From Polyangium spumosum (GTDB lineage: Bacteria > Myxococcota_A > Polyangia > Polyangiales > Polyangiaceae): DNA of 64,000 bases. This document shows positions 46,754 to 54,912 of this stretch, one piece after another; position 1 is the stretch's first letter, and the number at the start of each line of letters is the position of its first letter. The stretch is taken from contig NZ_WJIE01000013.1 in assembly GCF_009649845.1 (NCBI RefSeq), positions 159,836 to 223,835 on the forward strand, read 5' to 3'. The notes below the pieces were generated by a model. That model worked only from the letters and a program-made list of their open reading frames with translations. It had not been told where the DNA came from and ran no database searches. The position numbers and the translations under genes were made by a program.

Positions 46754-47836
46754 TCAGATCGTCACTTCCCGCAGCGAGATCCGGTTCTTGTCGAACACGC
46801 CGAGCCCGAGCTCGCTCGCGATGCGGATGTACGTCGGCTCCCGCCCTGCGTCCTTCAGCGTCGGCAGGCCGTTGTCCTTGCGCCACTGCTCGATGATGCC
46901 CCAGCCGAGCGTGTCCATCGCGACCGGGTCCGTCGTCGCGTAGACCGCCTCGTGCAGGACGCGGCGCTTCTTGTTCTTGTCGAGCGGGCCCTCGTCGTAG
47001 ATCAGCTTGAAGCCGTCGACGATGTGCAGGCGCACGCGGCTCTTCACCACGTCCTGCGCGTAGAGCTCCGCGATCTGCGGGCTCGCGTTGTGCTGGTGGA
47101 AGGCGTGCGGGTTGATCGTCGCGCCGTGCGTGATGTTCTTCAGGCAGCCCGTGAAGCCGCAGATCGAGTGATCCTTGATCATCCCGATGTTGATCACCGC
47201 CGTCGCCTCCGTGAACGGGCGGACGAACTTCGTCGGGATGCCCATCACGCTGCGCTCGGGCATCGTCGCGTCCTTGTTCTCGTGCACCGCCGTCAGGATG
47301 CCCGCGGGCAGCGCCGGGTCCGGGCCCTTGTTGCGGTCCCAGATGCGCGTGCCCTCGAGGAACTTCGGGTACTGCTCGAAGATCATGATGTTCCCAGCAG
47401 GCACGCCCGCCGCCATCACGCCTCGCACGATCTCGAGGATGAGCTCGCGGTTCGTCGCCATCGTGAAGCCCTTCTGACCCGCGATGCCGTTCGGCTTGAT
47501 CGCGACCTTGTCGTCCTTGTGGACGAACTTCGCGAAGGCCGCGCCGAGATCACTCTTGCCCGTGAGCTCGGCCATCACGCGCTCGAGCATGAGCTTCGCC
47601 GCGCCCTCGGTCGGCCAGAGGCCGTTCGGCTGCATCACGTTCGACTTCGCGACCTTCACGACCTTGCCCGGGATCGAGAGCGGCACGAAGCCCGCGGGGG
47701 GCCGGGCGACGATGCCGGAGCCCTGCGCGAGCGCTCGCTCGGCGCCGAGCAGCGCGGCAGAGGCCGCGGCGGCGCCGAGGAGGGTGCGACGTGAGAACGA
47801 GGCCTCGGAGGACGGGGAAAAACGAGGGTCGGACAT
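46754..47836 (-). CDS. Tat-exported DUF362 protein
   Basis: A 360-residue protein. The N-terminus, ASFSRRTLLGAAAASAALLGAERALAQ, is a twin-arginine signal (RR at about 16-17, cleavage near ALA-QGSG). The body matches DUF362: KVAIKPNGIAGQKGFTMATNRELILEIVRGVMAAGVPAGNIMIFEQYPKFLEGT, FTEATAVINIGMIKDHSICGFTGCLKNITHG, and YATTDPVAMDTLGWGIIE. DUF362 members often accompany iron-sulfur proteins; the Cys residues in the ICGFTGCLKN block are conserved in the family. It folds before export. The start at 47836 is used because the Tat motif then falls at the normal distance. The neighbours give no functional hint. Confidence 0.87.
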   Translation of the reverse strand: MSDPRFSPSSEASFSRRTLLGAAAASAALLGAERALAQGSGIVARPPAGFVPLSIPGKVVKVAKSNVMQPNGLWPTEGAAKLMLERVMAELTGKSDLGAAFAKFVHKDDKVAIKPNGIAGQKGFTMATNRELILEIVRGVMAAGVPAGNIMIFEQYPKFLEGTRIWDRNKGPDPALPAGILTAVHENKDATMPERSVMGIPTKFVRPFTEATAVINIGMIKDHSICGFTGCLKNITHGATINPHAFHQHNASPQIAELYAQDVVKSRVRLHIVDGFKLIYDEGPLDKNKKRRVLHEAVYATTDPVAMDTLGWGIIEQWRKDNGLPTLKDAGREPTYIRIASELGLGVFDKNRISLREVTI

Positions 47837-48013
47837 GGTCACCTGCTCGGGGCCATCGTAGCGCAGGTCCAGGCATAGGTCCGCCGGCGTCGCCACCCCG
47901 CCGCCATGGCGGCGCCAGCCCCGCGTGAGCCGTTTGCTTCCCAAAAGACGCGCCTTCGTGCGCCGCCGCTCGTGGCACGAAGATCGCCGAAGAGGCCGTC
48001 GAGGAGGCTCTCG

Positions 48014-48556
48014 ATGGAACTTTCGGCAGAGGAAGAGAAGAGGGGAAGCTCGTGGGCAAGGACGTTCTTCGTGGCGATCGCGGCGCGGGTTCGCGGGTCG
48101 GCCTGGACGCCGCTCGCGGGGAAAGCCGCGCTCGGCGCGCTCGGGTTTCTGGCCCTCGCCTTCGTGGGATCGGGCGCGGCGGCGGATCTGATGCCGCGTC
48201 GCGTCGGGACGTACCTCGGTCCGCCCGTGACGAGCGCGAGCGCCAGCGCAGCGCCACCCGCGCCGGCAGCGGATGCGGGAGCAGAGACGGCAGCGGCAGC
48301 GGATGCGGCAGCGGATGCGGCAGCGGCGACACCCATCACTGCGATCACGGCCGATGGAAGGGTGATCCTGAACCTCGCCACCGAGGACGACCTGCGGAAG
48401 CTGCCGGGCGTCGGGGCCACGAAGGCCAAGGCGATCCTCGCGCTCCGGGCGAAGCTCAAGAAGTTCAAGCGGCCCGAGGATCTGCTGCGCGTGAAGGGCA
48501 TCGGGCGCAAGTCGCTCGCGAAGCTCCGGCCGAAGCTGCTCGTCGACCCGCCGTAG
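48014..48556 (+). CDS. ComEA-like helix-hairpin-helix protein
   Basis: A 180-residue protein. The start at 48014 has a GAGGAGG ribosome binding site. A membrane helix (about 37-55) is followed by an Ala-rich linker and a double helix-hairpin-helix at about 115-180: ILNLATEDDLRKLPGVGATKAKAILALRAKLKKFKRPEDLLRVKGIGRKSLAKLRPKLL. The GVGATKA and GIGRKSL hairpins bind DNA backbone. ComEA is the membrane-bound DNA receptor for natural transformation; paralogs act in DNA repair or processing. It stands alone and divergent from the DUF362 gene, with no comEC nearby, so a competence role is only possible. The open frame extends upstream to 47906 without a ribosome binding site. Confidence 0.8.
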   Translation: MELSAEEEKRGSSWARTFFVAIAARVRGSAWTPLAGKAALGALGFLALAFVGSGAAADLMPRRVGTYLGPPVTSASASAAPPAPAADAGAETAAAADAAADAAAATPITAITADGRVILNLATEDDLRKLPGVGATKAKAILALRAKLKKFKRPEDLLRVKGIGRKSLAKLRPKLLVDPP

Positions 48557-48591
48557 CGCCCGCTCGCAGGGGCGTGCCAGACTGCGCGCCC

Positions 48592-49311
48592 ATGCGAACG
48601 CGCCTCTTCGCCGCCCTCGTCTCGATCACCGTCGCCGCCTGCGCCGAGAAGCCCGCCGGGGACTCCGCCGCGCCCGAGGGCACCGGCGCGCCCGCGCCCA
48701 CGTCCGCCGCGCCCGCGCCCACGCCGACGGCCGCGGCGCCCGTCACCGCGCCCGATGACCTCGACACGGCGGCGCTGAAGAAGACGCTCAAGTGCGCGGC
48801 CGACGCGAAGAGCGGGCCCTGCGCCGTGGTGAACGCGTTTGGATCGTGCAAGCCGTGGAACGCGGTCGTGCCCTCCGGAGACGGTCGGTGGATCGGGCGC
48901 GGGGTTCGCGTCGAGGGAGGCAAGACGACCGAGGAGGTCACGATCCTCCGCGCGCGCCGCGTGCCCGCGAACGAGGTCGGCCCGGGGCAGTTGCCCGCGA
49001 AGGTCGGCATCGCCGACATCACCAAGGAGGACGGCGCCGCGTTCACGCAAGCGGACCGGCTGATCCGGACCCTCGAGCGCTCCGACGTCCCGCCGAGGAG
49101 CAACGCGACGCTCGCGTACCTGAAGAAACGCGAGACCTGGCCGGAGGGGTTTTCCATGAAGACCGTCGGGGGCCAGGTGTACGTCGCGTCCGAGGGAGGC
49201 GCGTTCGTCTGTCAGGGACCCAAGCAGGAGCTCTACCTCGTCCGGCGCGCCGCGACGCGGGGCGGATCGGGCGACGGGCTCTACGCGACGCTCTTTGCCG
49301 TGAGCTGGTAA
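48592..49311 (+). CDS. Lipoprotein, function unknown
   Basis: A 239-residue lipoprotein: MRTRLFAALVSITVAAC gives the lipobox Cys at residue 17. A Pro/Ala/Thr linker runs to about residue 60. The folded part, LKKTLKCAADAKSGPCAVVNAFGSCKPWNAVVPSGDGRWIGRGVRVEGGKTTEEVTILRARRV, has three Cys residues and beta strands; the C-terminus has GGQVYVASEGGAFVCQGPKQELYLVRR. No known domain. It lies 35 bp after the ComEA-like gene on the same strand and may share its transcript. RNase PH is 92 bp downstream. Confidence 0.72.
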   Translation: MRTRLFAALVSITVAACAEKPAGDSAAPEGTGAPAPTSAAPAPTPTAAAPVTAPDDLDTAALKKTLKCAADAKSGPCAVVNAFGSCKPWNAVVPSGDGRWIGRGVRVEGGKTTEEVTILRARRVPANEVGPGQLPAKVGIADITKEDGAAFTQADRLIRTLERSDVPPRSNATLAYLKKRETWPEGFSMKTVGGQVYVASEGGAFVCQGPKQELYLVRRAATRGGSGDGLYATLFAVSW

Positions 49312-49391
49312 AACACCCATCGAGCGCGCAGGCCGGACAGGGAGAGCGAGGCGCGCGCGTGAGGAGGCCCTACGCGCCCTCGCGCCTGTGC

Positions 49392-49397
49392 TAAGGA
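49392..49397 (+). promoter_or_regulatory. TANNN box before rph
   Basis: TAAGGA ends 6 nt before the GTG at 49404 (spacer CGCGGC). It is a variant of the TANNNT boxes and would head the rph-rdgB-atp operon. Confidence 0.35.
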
Positions 49398-49403
49398 CGC
49401 GGC

Positions 49404-50168
49404 GTGTCCCGCTCCGATGGCCGTAGCCCCGCCGAACCTCGCCCCGTCGAGATCGTCCCGCACTTCCACCGCAACGCCGAGGGCTCCGTGCTCTACCGCG
49501 CCGGCGGCACGGTCGTGCTCTGCACCGCGTCGATCGACGCCGTCGTGCCCGCGTGGATGGCCGGCAAGGGCAAAGGCTGGCTGACGGCGGAGTACCAGAT
49601 GCACCCGCGCGCGAGCCGCGCCCGCAGGGAAACACGCGAGGGGCGCGGCAAGCAGCCGAGCGGGCGCACGCAGGAGATCCAGCGCCTCATCGGGCGCGCG
49701 CTCCGCAGCGCGATCGACCTCGACGCGATCGGCGAGCGCACGATCGTGATCGACTGCGACGTGCTCGAGGCCGACGGCGGCACGCGCACGGCGTCGATCA
49801 CCGGCGGCTTCGTGGCCATGGCGCTCGCGCTCGCGAAGCTACGCGCCGCGGACGTGATCGCGCCGGTGCTCAGGGATCAGGTGGCGGCGATCAGCGTGGG
49901 TCACGTCGGCGGCGAGGCGATGCTCGACCTCGTCTACGAGGAGGACAGCAAGGCGCGCGTCGACCTCAACGTCGTGGGCACGGCGCAAGGATCGATCGTC
50001 GAGGTGCAAGCGACGGCCGAGGGCGAGGCGATCGCGCGGCGCGACCTCGACGCGATGATCGACGTCGGCCTCGCGGGCGTGGCGAAGCTCGTGAGCATGC
50101 AACGCGGCGCGCTCGCGAGCGCGGGCGTCGAGCTCGCGGCCCTGTTCCAGGCGGGGAGATTCGCGTGA
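49404..50168 (+). CDS. rph: Ribonuclease PH
   Basis: A 254-residue phosphorolytic 3'-5' exoribonuclease that trims tRNA 3' ends with phosphate, releasing nucleoside diphosphates. The sequence follows the family: SDGRSPAEPRPVEIVPHFHRNAEGSVLYRAGGTVVLCTASID, KGKGWLTAEYQMHPRAS, RTQEIQRLIGRALRSAIDLDAIGERTIVIDCDVLEADGGTRTASITGGFVAM, and the last AISVGHVGGEAMLDLVYEEDSKARVDLNVV (active-site Asp residues). GTG start. It overlaps the next gene by 4 bp, the usual rph-rdgB arrangement, with the ATP synthase F0 genes following. Confidence 0.96.
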   Translation: MSRSDGRSPAEPRPVEIVPHFHRNAEGSVLYRAGGTVVLCTASIDAVVPAWMAGKGKGWLTAEYQMHPRASRARRETREGRGKQPSGRTQEIQRLIGRALRSAIDLDAIGERTIVIDCDVLEADGGTRTASITGGFVAMALALAKLRAADVIAPVLRDQVAAISVGHVGGEAMLDLVYEEDSKARVDLNVVGTAQGSIVEVQATAEGEAIARRDLDAMIDVGLAGVAKLVSMQRGALASAGVELAALFQAGRFA

Positions 50169-50836
50169 GCGAGACGAACCTGCCGCTGTCGATCCTCGTC
50201 GCCACGACGAACCGCGGCAAGCTCGCCGAGCTCGGCGCGATCTTCGCCGACCTGCCGATCAAGCTCTTGCCGCTCTCGCAGGTGCTGCCCGATCTGCCGC
50301 CGATCATCGAGGACGGCGCGACCTTCGTGGACAACGCGCGCATCAAGGCGCGCACGGCGTCCGAGGCCGCGATGATGGTGACGCTCGCGGAGGACGCGGG
50401 GCTCGAGGTCGACGCGCTCGCGGGCCGGCCCGGCGTGCGCTCGGCGCGCTTCGCCAAGGAGGGCGCGACCGACTCGGAGAACAACGCGGCCTTGCTCGCG
50501 GCGCTCGAGGAGATCGACGACGAGCAGAGGACGGCGCGCTTCCGCTGCACGATGGTGCTGCTCGATCCGTGGAACGAGGTCGAGCCCGAGGTGGTCTGCG
50601 AGGGCCGCTGCGAGGGGACGATCGCGCGCGTGGCGCGCGGCGCGGGCGGCTTCGGTTACGACCCGCTCTTCATCGTGAAGGGCGACGGCCGCGCTCGCAC
50701 CATGGCCGAGCTCGGCGACGACGAGAAGAACCGCATCAGCCACCGCGCCGAGGCGGCGCGCGCGATGCGGCCGTTCCTGGAGGCGCTGATCGAGAGCAGG
50801 CGCGCGACGGTGGCGCGCGTGGTGGGCGAGCGGTGA
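50165..50836 (+). CDS. rdgB: XTP/dITP pyrophosphatase (RdgB/HAM1)
   Basis: A 223-residue non-canonical purine NTP pyrophosphatase that cleans XTP, dITP and ITP from nucleotide pools. Recognisable blocks: SILVATTNRGKLAELGAIFADLPI, EDGATFVDNARIKARTAS, LAEDAGLEVDALAGRPGVRSARF, GCGGFGYDPLFIVKGDG-like AGGFGYDPLF, and KNRISHRAEAARAM. GTG start in a GTGA overlap with rph; its own TGA overlaps the GTG of the next gene by 4 bp. Cofactor is Mg2+. The ORF open upstream to 49553 is antiparallel noise from another frame. Confidence 0.95.
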   Translation: MSETNLPLSILVATTNRGKLAELGAIFADLPIKLLPLSQVLPDLPPIIEDGATFVDNARIKARTASEAAMMVTLAEDAGLEVDALAGRPGVRSARFAKEGATDSENNAALLAALEEIDDEQRTARFRCTMVLLDPWNEVEPEVVCEGRCEGTIARVARGAGGFGYDPLFIVKGDGRARTMAELGDDEKNRISHRAEAARAMRPFLEALIESRRATVARVVGER

Positions 50837-51207
50837 ACGGGAACGAGCGCAAGCGTCCGCCCAAGGTCGAGGAGTGGCGCGGCGTGGGCAGCCTCGGGAC
50901 GATCGGCCTCGAGGTCGTCCTCTCGATCGCGTTTGGCTACTTCGGCGGGCGCTGGCTCGACGGGAAATTCGGCACCGAGCCGTACCTCGCGATCCTCGGC
51001 TTCTGCTTCGGCGTCGGCGCGGCCGTGAAGGCCTTCCAGCGCGCCTTGCGCGAGATGAAGGCGCAGGCCGAGCGCGAGGAGCGCGAGCAAGGCAACCCCT
51101 TGCCGCGCTACGAGACGCGCGACGAGAAGAAGGAAGAGCCTCCGATCACGAAGGCGGACGACGCGGACGCGGCGAACGAGGACGAGGAGGGGAGGGGAGG
51201 CCGATGA
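50833..51207 (+). CDS. AtpI/AtpZ-type small protein of the ATP synthase operon
   Basis: A 124-residue protein, GTG start overlapping rdgB by 4 bp. It has two hydrophobic segments: about 23-40 (GLEVVLSIAFGYFGGRWLDG) and 50-66 (AILGFCFGVGAAVKAF), and a charged C-terminal tail (AQAEREEREQGNPLPRYETRDEKKEE). The GYFGGRWLDGKFGTEP motif matches the AtpZ/AtpI group, which accompany F0 subunits and help assemble the c-ring or transport Mg2+. It is translationally coupled on both sides. The tail is longer and more acidic than usual. Confidence 0.8.
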   Translation: MNGNERKRPPKVEEWRGVGSLGTIGLEVVLSIAFGYFGGRWLDGKFGTEPYLAILGFCFGVGAAVKAFQRALREMKAQAEREEREQGNPLPRYETRDEKKEEPPITKADDADAANEDEEGRGGR

Positions 51208-51698
51208 GCGACGCGGAGAACGCCAAGCCTGGCAAGCTCGACGCGCCGATGCGCGCGGCGCTCTTCGGGGTGATCGGCGCGGCGGTGGTGCTCTCGCTCG
51301 GTTCGCTCGTCGTCGTGAGCCCGCGGTTCGCGCTCGGCGTGGCCATCGGCGGGGCCTTGGCGCCCTTGAACCTCTGGGTGTTCGCGCAGGTGGGCGAGGC
51401 TTTTCTGGCCCGGCGTGGCAACACCGCGCCCTGGGCGGTGATCGGCGCCCTGAAGCTCGTGCTCTTGCTGGGCGGGGTTTGGCTCATCCTGCGCAGCGGG
51501 ATCGCGTCGGGGCTCTCCCTCATCGTGGGTTACGGGGCGCTGCCGATCGGGATCACCGTGGGGACGCTGTTTGGCCCGAAACCCCCCGAGGACGGTCCGG
51601 AGGCCGACACGACGCGAAGATCTTTCGGGGACGCGCCGCGAAAAGATGTGCTAAAGGCGAGGCCCGCCGACGAGGGGGACCCCTCGAACGAGCCGTGA
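51204..51698 (+). CDS. ATP synthase subunit I-like membrane protein
   Basis: A 164-residue protein with ATG overlapping the previous stop by 4 bp. Four hydrophobic segments (about 22-43, 45-67, 76-98, 103-122) and a hydrophilic tail after GTLFGPKPPEDGPEADTT. Position between atpI/atpZ and atpB, together with size and hydrophobicity, fits the I subunit of F0 (UncI type), thought to assist c-ring assembly. Sequence identity to that family is low and the assignment leans on synteny. A hairpin lies 15 nt after its stop, before atpB. Confidence 0.65.
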   Translation: MSDAENAKPGKLDAPMRAALFGVIGAAVVLSLGSLVVVSPRFALGVAIGGALAPLNLWVFAQVGEAFLARRGNTAPWAVIGALKLVLLLGGVWLILRSGIASGLSLIVGYGALPIGITVGTLFGPKPPEDGPEADTTRRSFGDAPRKDVLKARPADEGDPSNEP

Positions 51699-51712
51699 GA
51701 TCGAGATTGGAG

Positions 51713-51731
51713 CGCTCCGCCTGACGGAGCG
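51713..51731 (+). repeat. 7-bp hairpin in front of atpB
   Basis: CGCTCCG (51713-51719) and CGGAGCG (51725-51731) flank the loop CCTGA. It sits 9 nt before the atpB start codon and could affect its translation. Confidence 0.5.
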
Positions 51732-51740
51732 ACGACGGTC

Positions 51741-52514
51741 ATGCCCGAGCATACTGGTTTTCTGACCTTCCTCCTGGCCCACCTCCCTGGTCTCCGCGAG
51801 AACGCGAAGAACCTCGGCCACACGTTCATCGGCCACGAGCCGATGAGCTACCACTCGGTCGAGCCGATCTTCTCGAGCATGATCATCCTGCTCGTCTTCA
51901 TCGGGATGTCGATCGCGGTGCGCGGGAAGTTCCGGCGGCTCGACGAGTCGGTGGTCCCGGACGATCGGCTCAGCCTGCGCACGTTCTTCGAGGCGTTCTT
52001 CGGCTACTTCTACAACATGGCCAAGGACGTGATGGGGCCGGAGAACGCCAAGCGGTACTTCCCGCTGATCGGCGGCGCCGCGGGCTTCATCTTCTTCTCG
52101 AACGTCTCGGGCTTGATCCCCGGCTTCTCGCCGCCCACGTCCAGCCTGAACGTCACGCTCGGCTGCGCGCTGCTCGTCTTCCTCTCCTTCAACATCTGGG
52201 GCATCAAGCAGAACGGCTGGAGCTACATCGCGCACCTCGCGGGCCCGAAGTGGTATCTCGCGCCGCTCATCTTCCCGATCGAGGTCATCTCCACGTGCGT
52301 CCGTCCGATCACGCTCAGCGTGCGTCTGATGGTCAACATCGCGGTCGACCACCTCATCGCCTCGGTCTTCTTTGGCCTCGTGGCGATCTTCCTGCCGCTG
52401 CCCGTGATGATGCTCGGGCTCATCGTGATCGTCGTGCAGACGCTGGTGTTCTGCCTCTTGAGCAGCATCTACATCGGCCTCGCCACGGAGCACCACCACG
52501 CGGAACACCACTGA
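51741..52514 (+). CDS. atpB: ATP synthase F0 subunit a
   Basis: A 257-residue membrane protein that forms the two proton half-channels next to the c-ring. Five to six helices are visible. The conserved C-terminal helices carry FNIWGIKQNGW, FPIEVISTCVRPITLSVRLMVNIAVDHLI, with the essential Arg (R195) in LSVRLMVNI, and the last helix with PVMMLGLIVIVVQTLVFCLL. The N-terminal extension (MPEHTGFLTFLLAHLPGLRENAKNL) is as long as in related proteins. The His-rich tail (EHHHAEHH) is unusual. It sits upstream of atpE with a 216-bp gap that carries hairpins. Confidence 0.95.
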   Translation: MPEHTGFLTFLLAHLPGLRENAKNLGHTFIGHEPMSYHSVEPIFSSMIILLVFIGMSIAVRGKFRRLDESVVPDDRLSLRTFFEAFFGYFYNMAKDVMGPENAKRYFPLIGGAAGFIFFSNVSGLIPGFSPPTSSLNVTLGCALLVFLSFNIWGIKQNGWSYIAHLAGPKWYLAPLIFPIEVISTCVRPITLSVRLMVNIAVDHLIASVFFGLVAIFLPLPVMMLGLIVIVVQTLVFCLLSSIYIGLATEHHHAEHH

Positions 52515-52627
52515 GGCGACCCCCTGGAAGATCGCGGTGGGAATCCTCAAAAAGTCGCTAGCCAAACTGCCGAATTCGGATTAGAGCGGGGCCGCCCGAA
52601 GCGAAGCCCCCGAGCCCTCGGTGGGCT

Positions 52628-52704
52628 GGGACCAACAGTCGGTCCCCCCGAACCCCCTGGGTCGTCTCGATTGAAGCTGATGCATGCAGCCCCCTGTGGG
52701 GGGC
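52628..52704 (+). promoter_or_regulatory. Two hairpins in the atpB-atpE intergenic leader
   Basis: GGGACC (52628-52633) pairs with GGTCCC (52641-52646); GCCCCC (52689-52694) pairs with GGGGGC (52699-52704). The second lies just before the ribosome binding site (AAGGAG, 52715-52720) of atpE. The first 100 bp of the gap hold nothing clear. Such leaders often adjust the ratio of subunit c to a. No T-run follows either hairpin, so termination is unlikely. Confidence 0.5.
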
Positions 52705-52730
52705 GCGTGGCCTGAAAGGAGCAGAACCGG

Positions 52731-53072
52731 ATGTCTCTCAAGAGCAAGCTCACCCTGTCCACGCTGGTCGCCACCGCGCTGGCCCTCGTTCCCAGCATGG
52801 CGTTCGCGCAGGATGCTGCTGCTTCGAACAAGTTCGACACGAGCGGCATGATCGCGCTCGCCGCCGGCCTCGCGATCGGCATCGCCGCCCTCGGCGGCAC
52901 GCTCGGTCAGGGCCGCGCCGCCGCGGCTGCCCTCGAGGGCATCTCGCGCAACCCGGGCGCCGCGGCTCGTATCCAGACGCCGATGATTCTCGGCCTGGCC
53001 CTCATCGAGTCGCTCGTCCTCTTCGCGCTGATCATCGCGTTCTTGCTCCAGGGCAAGATCCCGCAGCTCTGA
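52731..53072 (+). CDS. atpE: ATP synthase F0 subunit c
   Basis: A 113-residue protein, two-helix hairpin of the c-ring. The proton carrier is E93 in [14 protein letters not shown]; the loop is [12 protein letters not shown]. The N-terminal 27 residues ([27 protein letters not shown]) look like a cleavable signal peptide, 20 or so residues longer than the classical subunit. Q60 in [12 protein letters not shown] and S94 next to E93 match two of the extra ligands of sodium-type rings, but Thr after E-S is replaced by Leu. A 7-bp AAGGAG-type ribosome binding site precedes the ATG. After it the operon ends; the F1 genes are elsewhere. Confidence 0.93.
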   Translation: MSLKSKLTLSTLVATALALVPSMAFAQDAAASNKFDTSGMIALAAGLAIGIAALGGTLGQGRAAAAALEGISRNPGAAARIQTPMILGLALIESLVLFALIIAFLLQGKIPQL

Positions 53073-53106
53073 TCGGACAGGCCACGCGCGGATCACCGGG
53101 CCGCGA

Positions 53107-53142
53107 AGCAGGGCGTCAGGGCGAGAGCCCCGGCGCCCTGCT
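53107..53142 (+). terminator. Possible terminator hairpin after atpE
   Basis: AGCAGGGCG (53107-53115) and CGCCCTGCT (53134-53142) form a 9-bp stem with an 18-nt loop. No T-tract follows, so it is at best a factor-independent terminator of weak type; it also lies in the 3' region of the convergent UbiB gene. Confidence 0.4.
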
Positions 53143-53160
53143 GCGCGTGTGTGGCAGCGG

Positions 53161-54885
53161 CTAACGGAGATGACGGAGCACGTCGAGCGCGACGTGCCCG
53201 AACATCACGAGCACGCCGAAGACGAGGAGCGTGATGCCGAGCGGATCCATACGATTCGTTTGAAGCAGCCACGTCCCCGAGAAGACGAAGGTCGCCACGA
53301 CGAGGCCCGCGAAGAGGCGCCGTCCGAGGCGATCGACCGTCCGCGGGAGGGTCGGATCGGTGGTGCGTAAGCTCAGCCGCCCGAGGCGCAGGTCGTCGAG
53401 GACCTCGCGGAGCTGCTGCGGCAAGTCGTAGGCAGCGCCGGAAAGGCGCTCGACGCCGCGCCAGAGCTCCATGCCGATACGCTCGGGCGAATAACGCTTC
53501 CGCAGGAGATCGAGGAAAAACGGACGCGCGACGCCGAAGACGTCGAGGTCCGGATCGATCTCCTTGCCGACACCCTCGATCGTCATGATCGCCTTGCCGA
53601 CGAGCAAGAAGTCCGGCGGGATCTCGATGCCGTACTTGCTCGCGCCGCGCATGAGGTCGCTGATCATCGCGGCGACGTCGATCTCCTTGAGCGGGCGGCC
53701 GAGGTACTTCTCCGCCAGCACGCTCACCTCGGCGCGGTAGGCGCGCATGTCGACCTTCTTCGTCGGCGTGCCGATCGCGTAGAGCGCGTCCGCGACGCCG
53801 AGGTGGTCCTGACGAACCGCCGCGATCATCAGGTCGAGCGTCTTGTCGCGCATCTCCGGGGACAAACGCCCGACCATGCCGAGGTCGATGAGGCCGATCG
53901 TGGGGCTGTCCGGGTCGCCGGAGATCAAGATGTTCCCCGGGTGCGGGTCGGCATGGAAGAAGCCGTCCTCGAAGATCATCTTCACGACGATGCCGACGGC
54001 GGCCTGCGCGATCGCCGGGCCCTTGTGCCCATGGTCGCGGATCTCGTCGTAGACCTTGCCGCCGGGCAAGAGCTCGAGCGTGAGCACGGTCTTCGACGAT
54101 GCCTCGCGGTAGACACGCGGGAAACGCGCGTGCGGGTGGCCGGCGAAGTTACGCGCGAACTTCTCGGCGTGCTCGGCCTCGAGGCCGAAGTCGAGCTCGC
54201 TCGTGATCGCACGATCGAACTGATCGACGAGCGCCGACGGCTGGTAGAGCGCGGACTCGGGGATCGTGCGCTCGATGAGCTTGGCGAGCGCGTGCAGGAG
54301 CTCGAGATCCCGCGCGACGGTCGTGCGCACGCCGGGCCGCTGCACCTTCACCACGACCTCCTGCGGGCCGTCCGCGTGCTTGAGCACGGCGCGGTGCACC
54401 TGGCCGATCGAGGCCGCGGCGAGGGGTCTCTCCTCGAAGCGCTCGTAGACGTCCTCGATCGGCGCGCCGAGCGAGGCCTCGACCGCGGGCTTGATGTCGC
54501 TCCACGGCAGCGGGTTGACCTCGTCCTGGAGCTTCTTGAGCTCGACGATCCAGTCGGGCGGCAGGACGTCGGGGCGCGTGGAGGCGATCTGGCCGAGCTT
54601 CACGAACGAGGGGCCGAGATCCATACACACGAGCCGCACGCGCTCGGGCAGCGAGATGCGCCGTCGTTCTTCCTCGCCGCGTTTCGCCTCGGCCTCGGGC
54701 GCCTCGACGAGCGCCTCGCTCGCCTCGCTCACCTCGCCGGGAGGTAACTCGGGCAAGGCCTGCGCGCGGCCGCGAGCGCCGAGCCCGAGCCGCTGCGCGA
54801 GCTCGCCGAAGCCGTGACGAACGAGCACGACGTAGATCTGGCGGAGTCGGCCGAGATCACGGACTGCGTTGACGATCGAGACCAT
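53161..54885 (-). CDS. UbiB/ADCK (ABC1) family kinase-like protein
   Basis: A 574-residue protein. The N-terminal region has the KxGQ-type motif in SFVKLGQIASTRPD (about 103-116), the core motifs VVVKVQRPG, ALVDQFDRAITSELDFGLEAEHAEKFARNF, FFHADPHPGNILI (catalytic HxDxHxxN) and IDLGMVGRL (DFG-like), and two C-terminal membrane helices (about 525-570). UbiB/ADCK proteins are atypical kinases needed for ubiquinone or menaquinone biosynthesis or lipid homeostasis. The Ala-rich insertion near residues 45-75 is unusual. It stands alone, converging on atpE. A GGATACGCT box is about 30 nt upstream of the start. Confidence 0.92.
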   Translation of the reverse strand: MVSIVNAVRDLGRLRQIYVVLVRHGFGELAQRLGLGARGRAQALPELPPGEVSEASEALVEAPEAEAKRGEEERRRISLPERVRLVCMDLGPSFVKLGQIASTRPDVLPPDWIVELKKLQDEVNPLPWSDIKPAVEASLGAPIEDVYERFEERPLAAASIGQVHRAVLKHADGPQEVVVKVQRPGVRTTVARDLELLHALAKLIERTIPESALYQPSALVDQFDRAITSELDFGLEAEHAEKFARNFAGHPHARFPRVYREASSKTVLTLELLPGGKVYDEIRDHGHKGPAIAQAAVGIVVKMIFEDGFFHADPHPGNILISGDPDSPTIGLIDLGMVGRLSPEMRDKTLDLMIAAVRQDHLGVADALYAIGTPTKKVDMRAYRAEVSVLAEKYLGRPLKEIDVAAMISDLMRGASKYGIEIPPDFLLVGKAIMTIEGVGKEIDPDLDVFGVARPFFLDLLRKRYSPERIGMELWRGVERLSGAAYDLPQQLREVLDDLRLGRLSLRTTDPTLPRTVDRLGRRLFAGLVVATFVFSGTWLLQTNRMDPLGITLLVFGVLVMFGHVALDVLRHLR

Positions 54886-54912
54886 GCGTGGGCGCCCTTC
54901 GCGTGAGGGCCT

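Noticed and set aside
53107..53142. Strong rho-independent terminator after atpE
   Set aside because: The stem is good but no T-run follows, so only a low-confidence terminator is listed.
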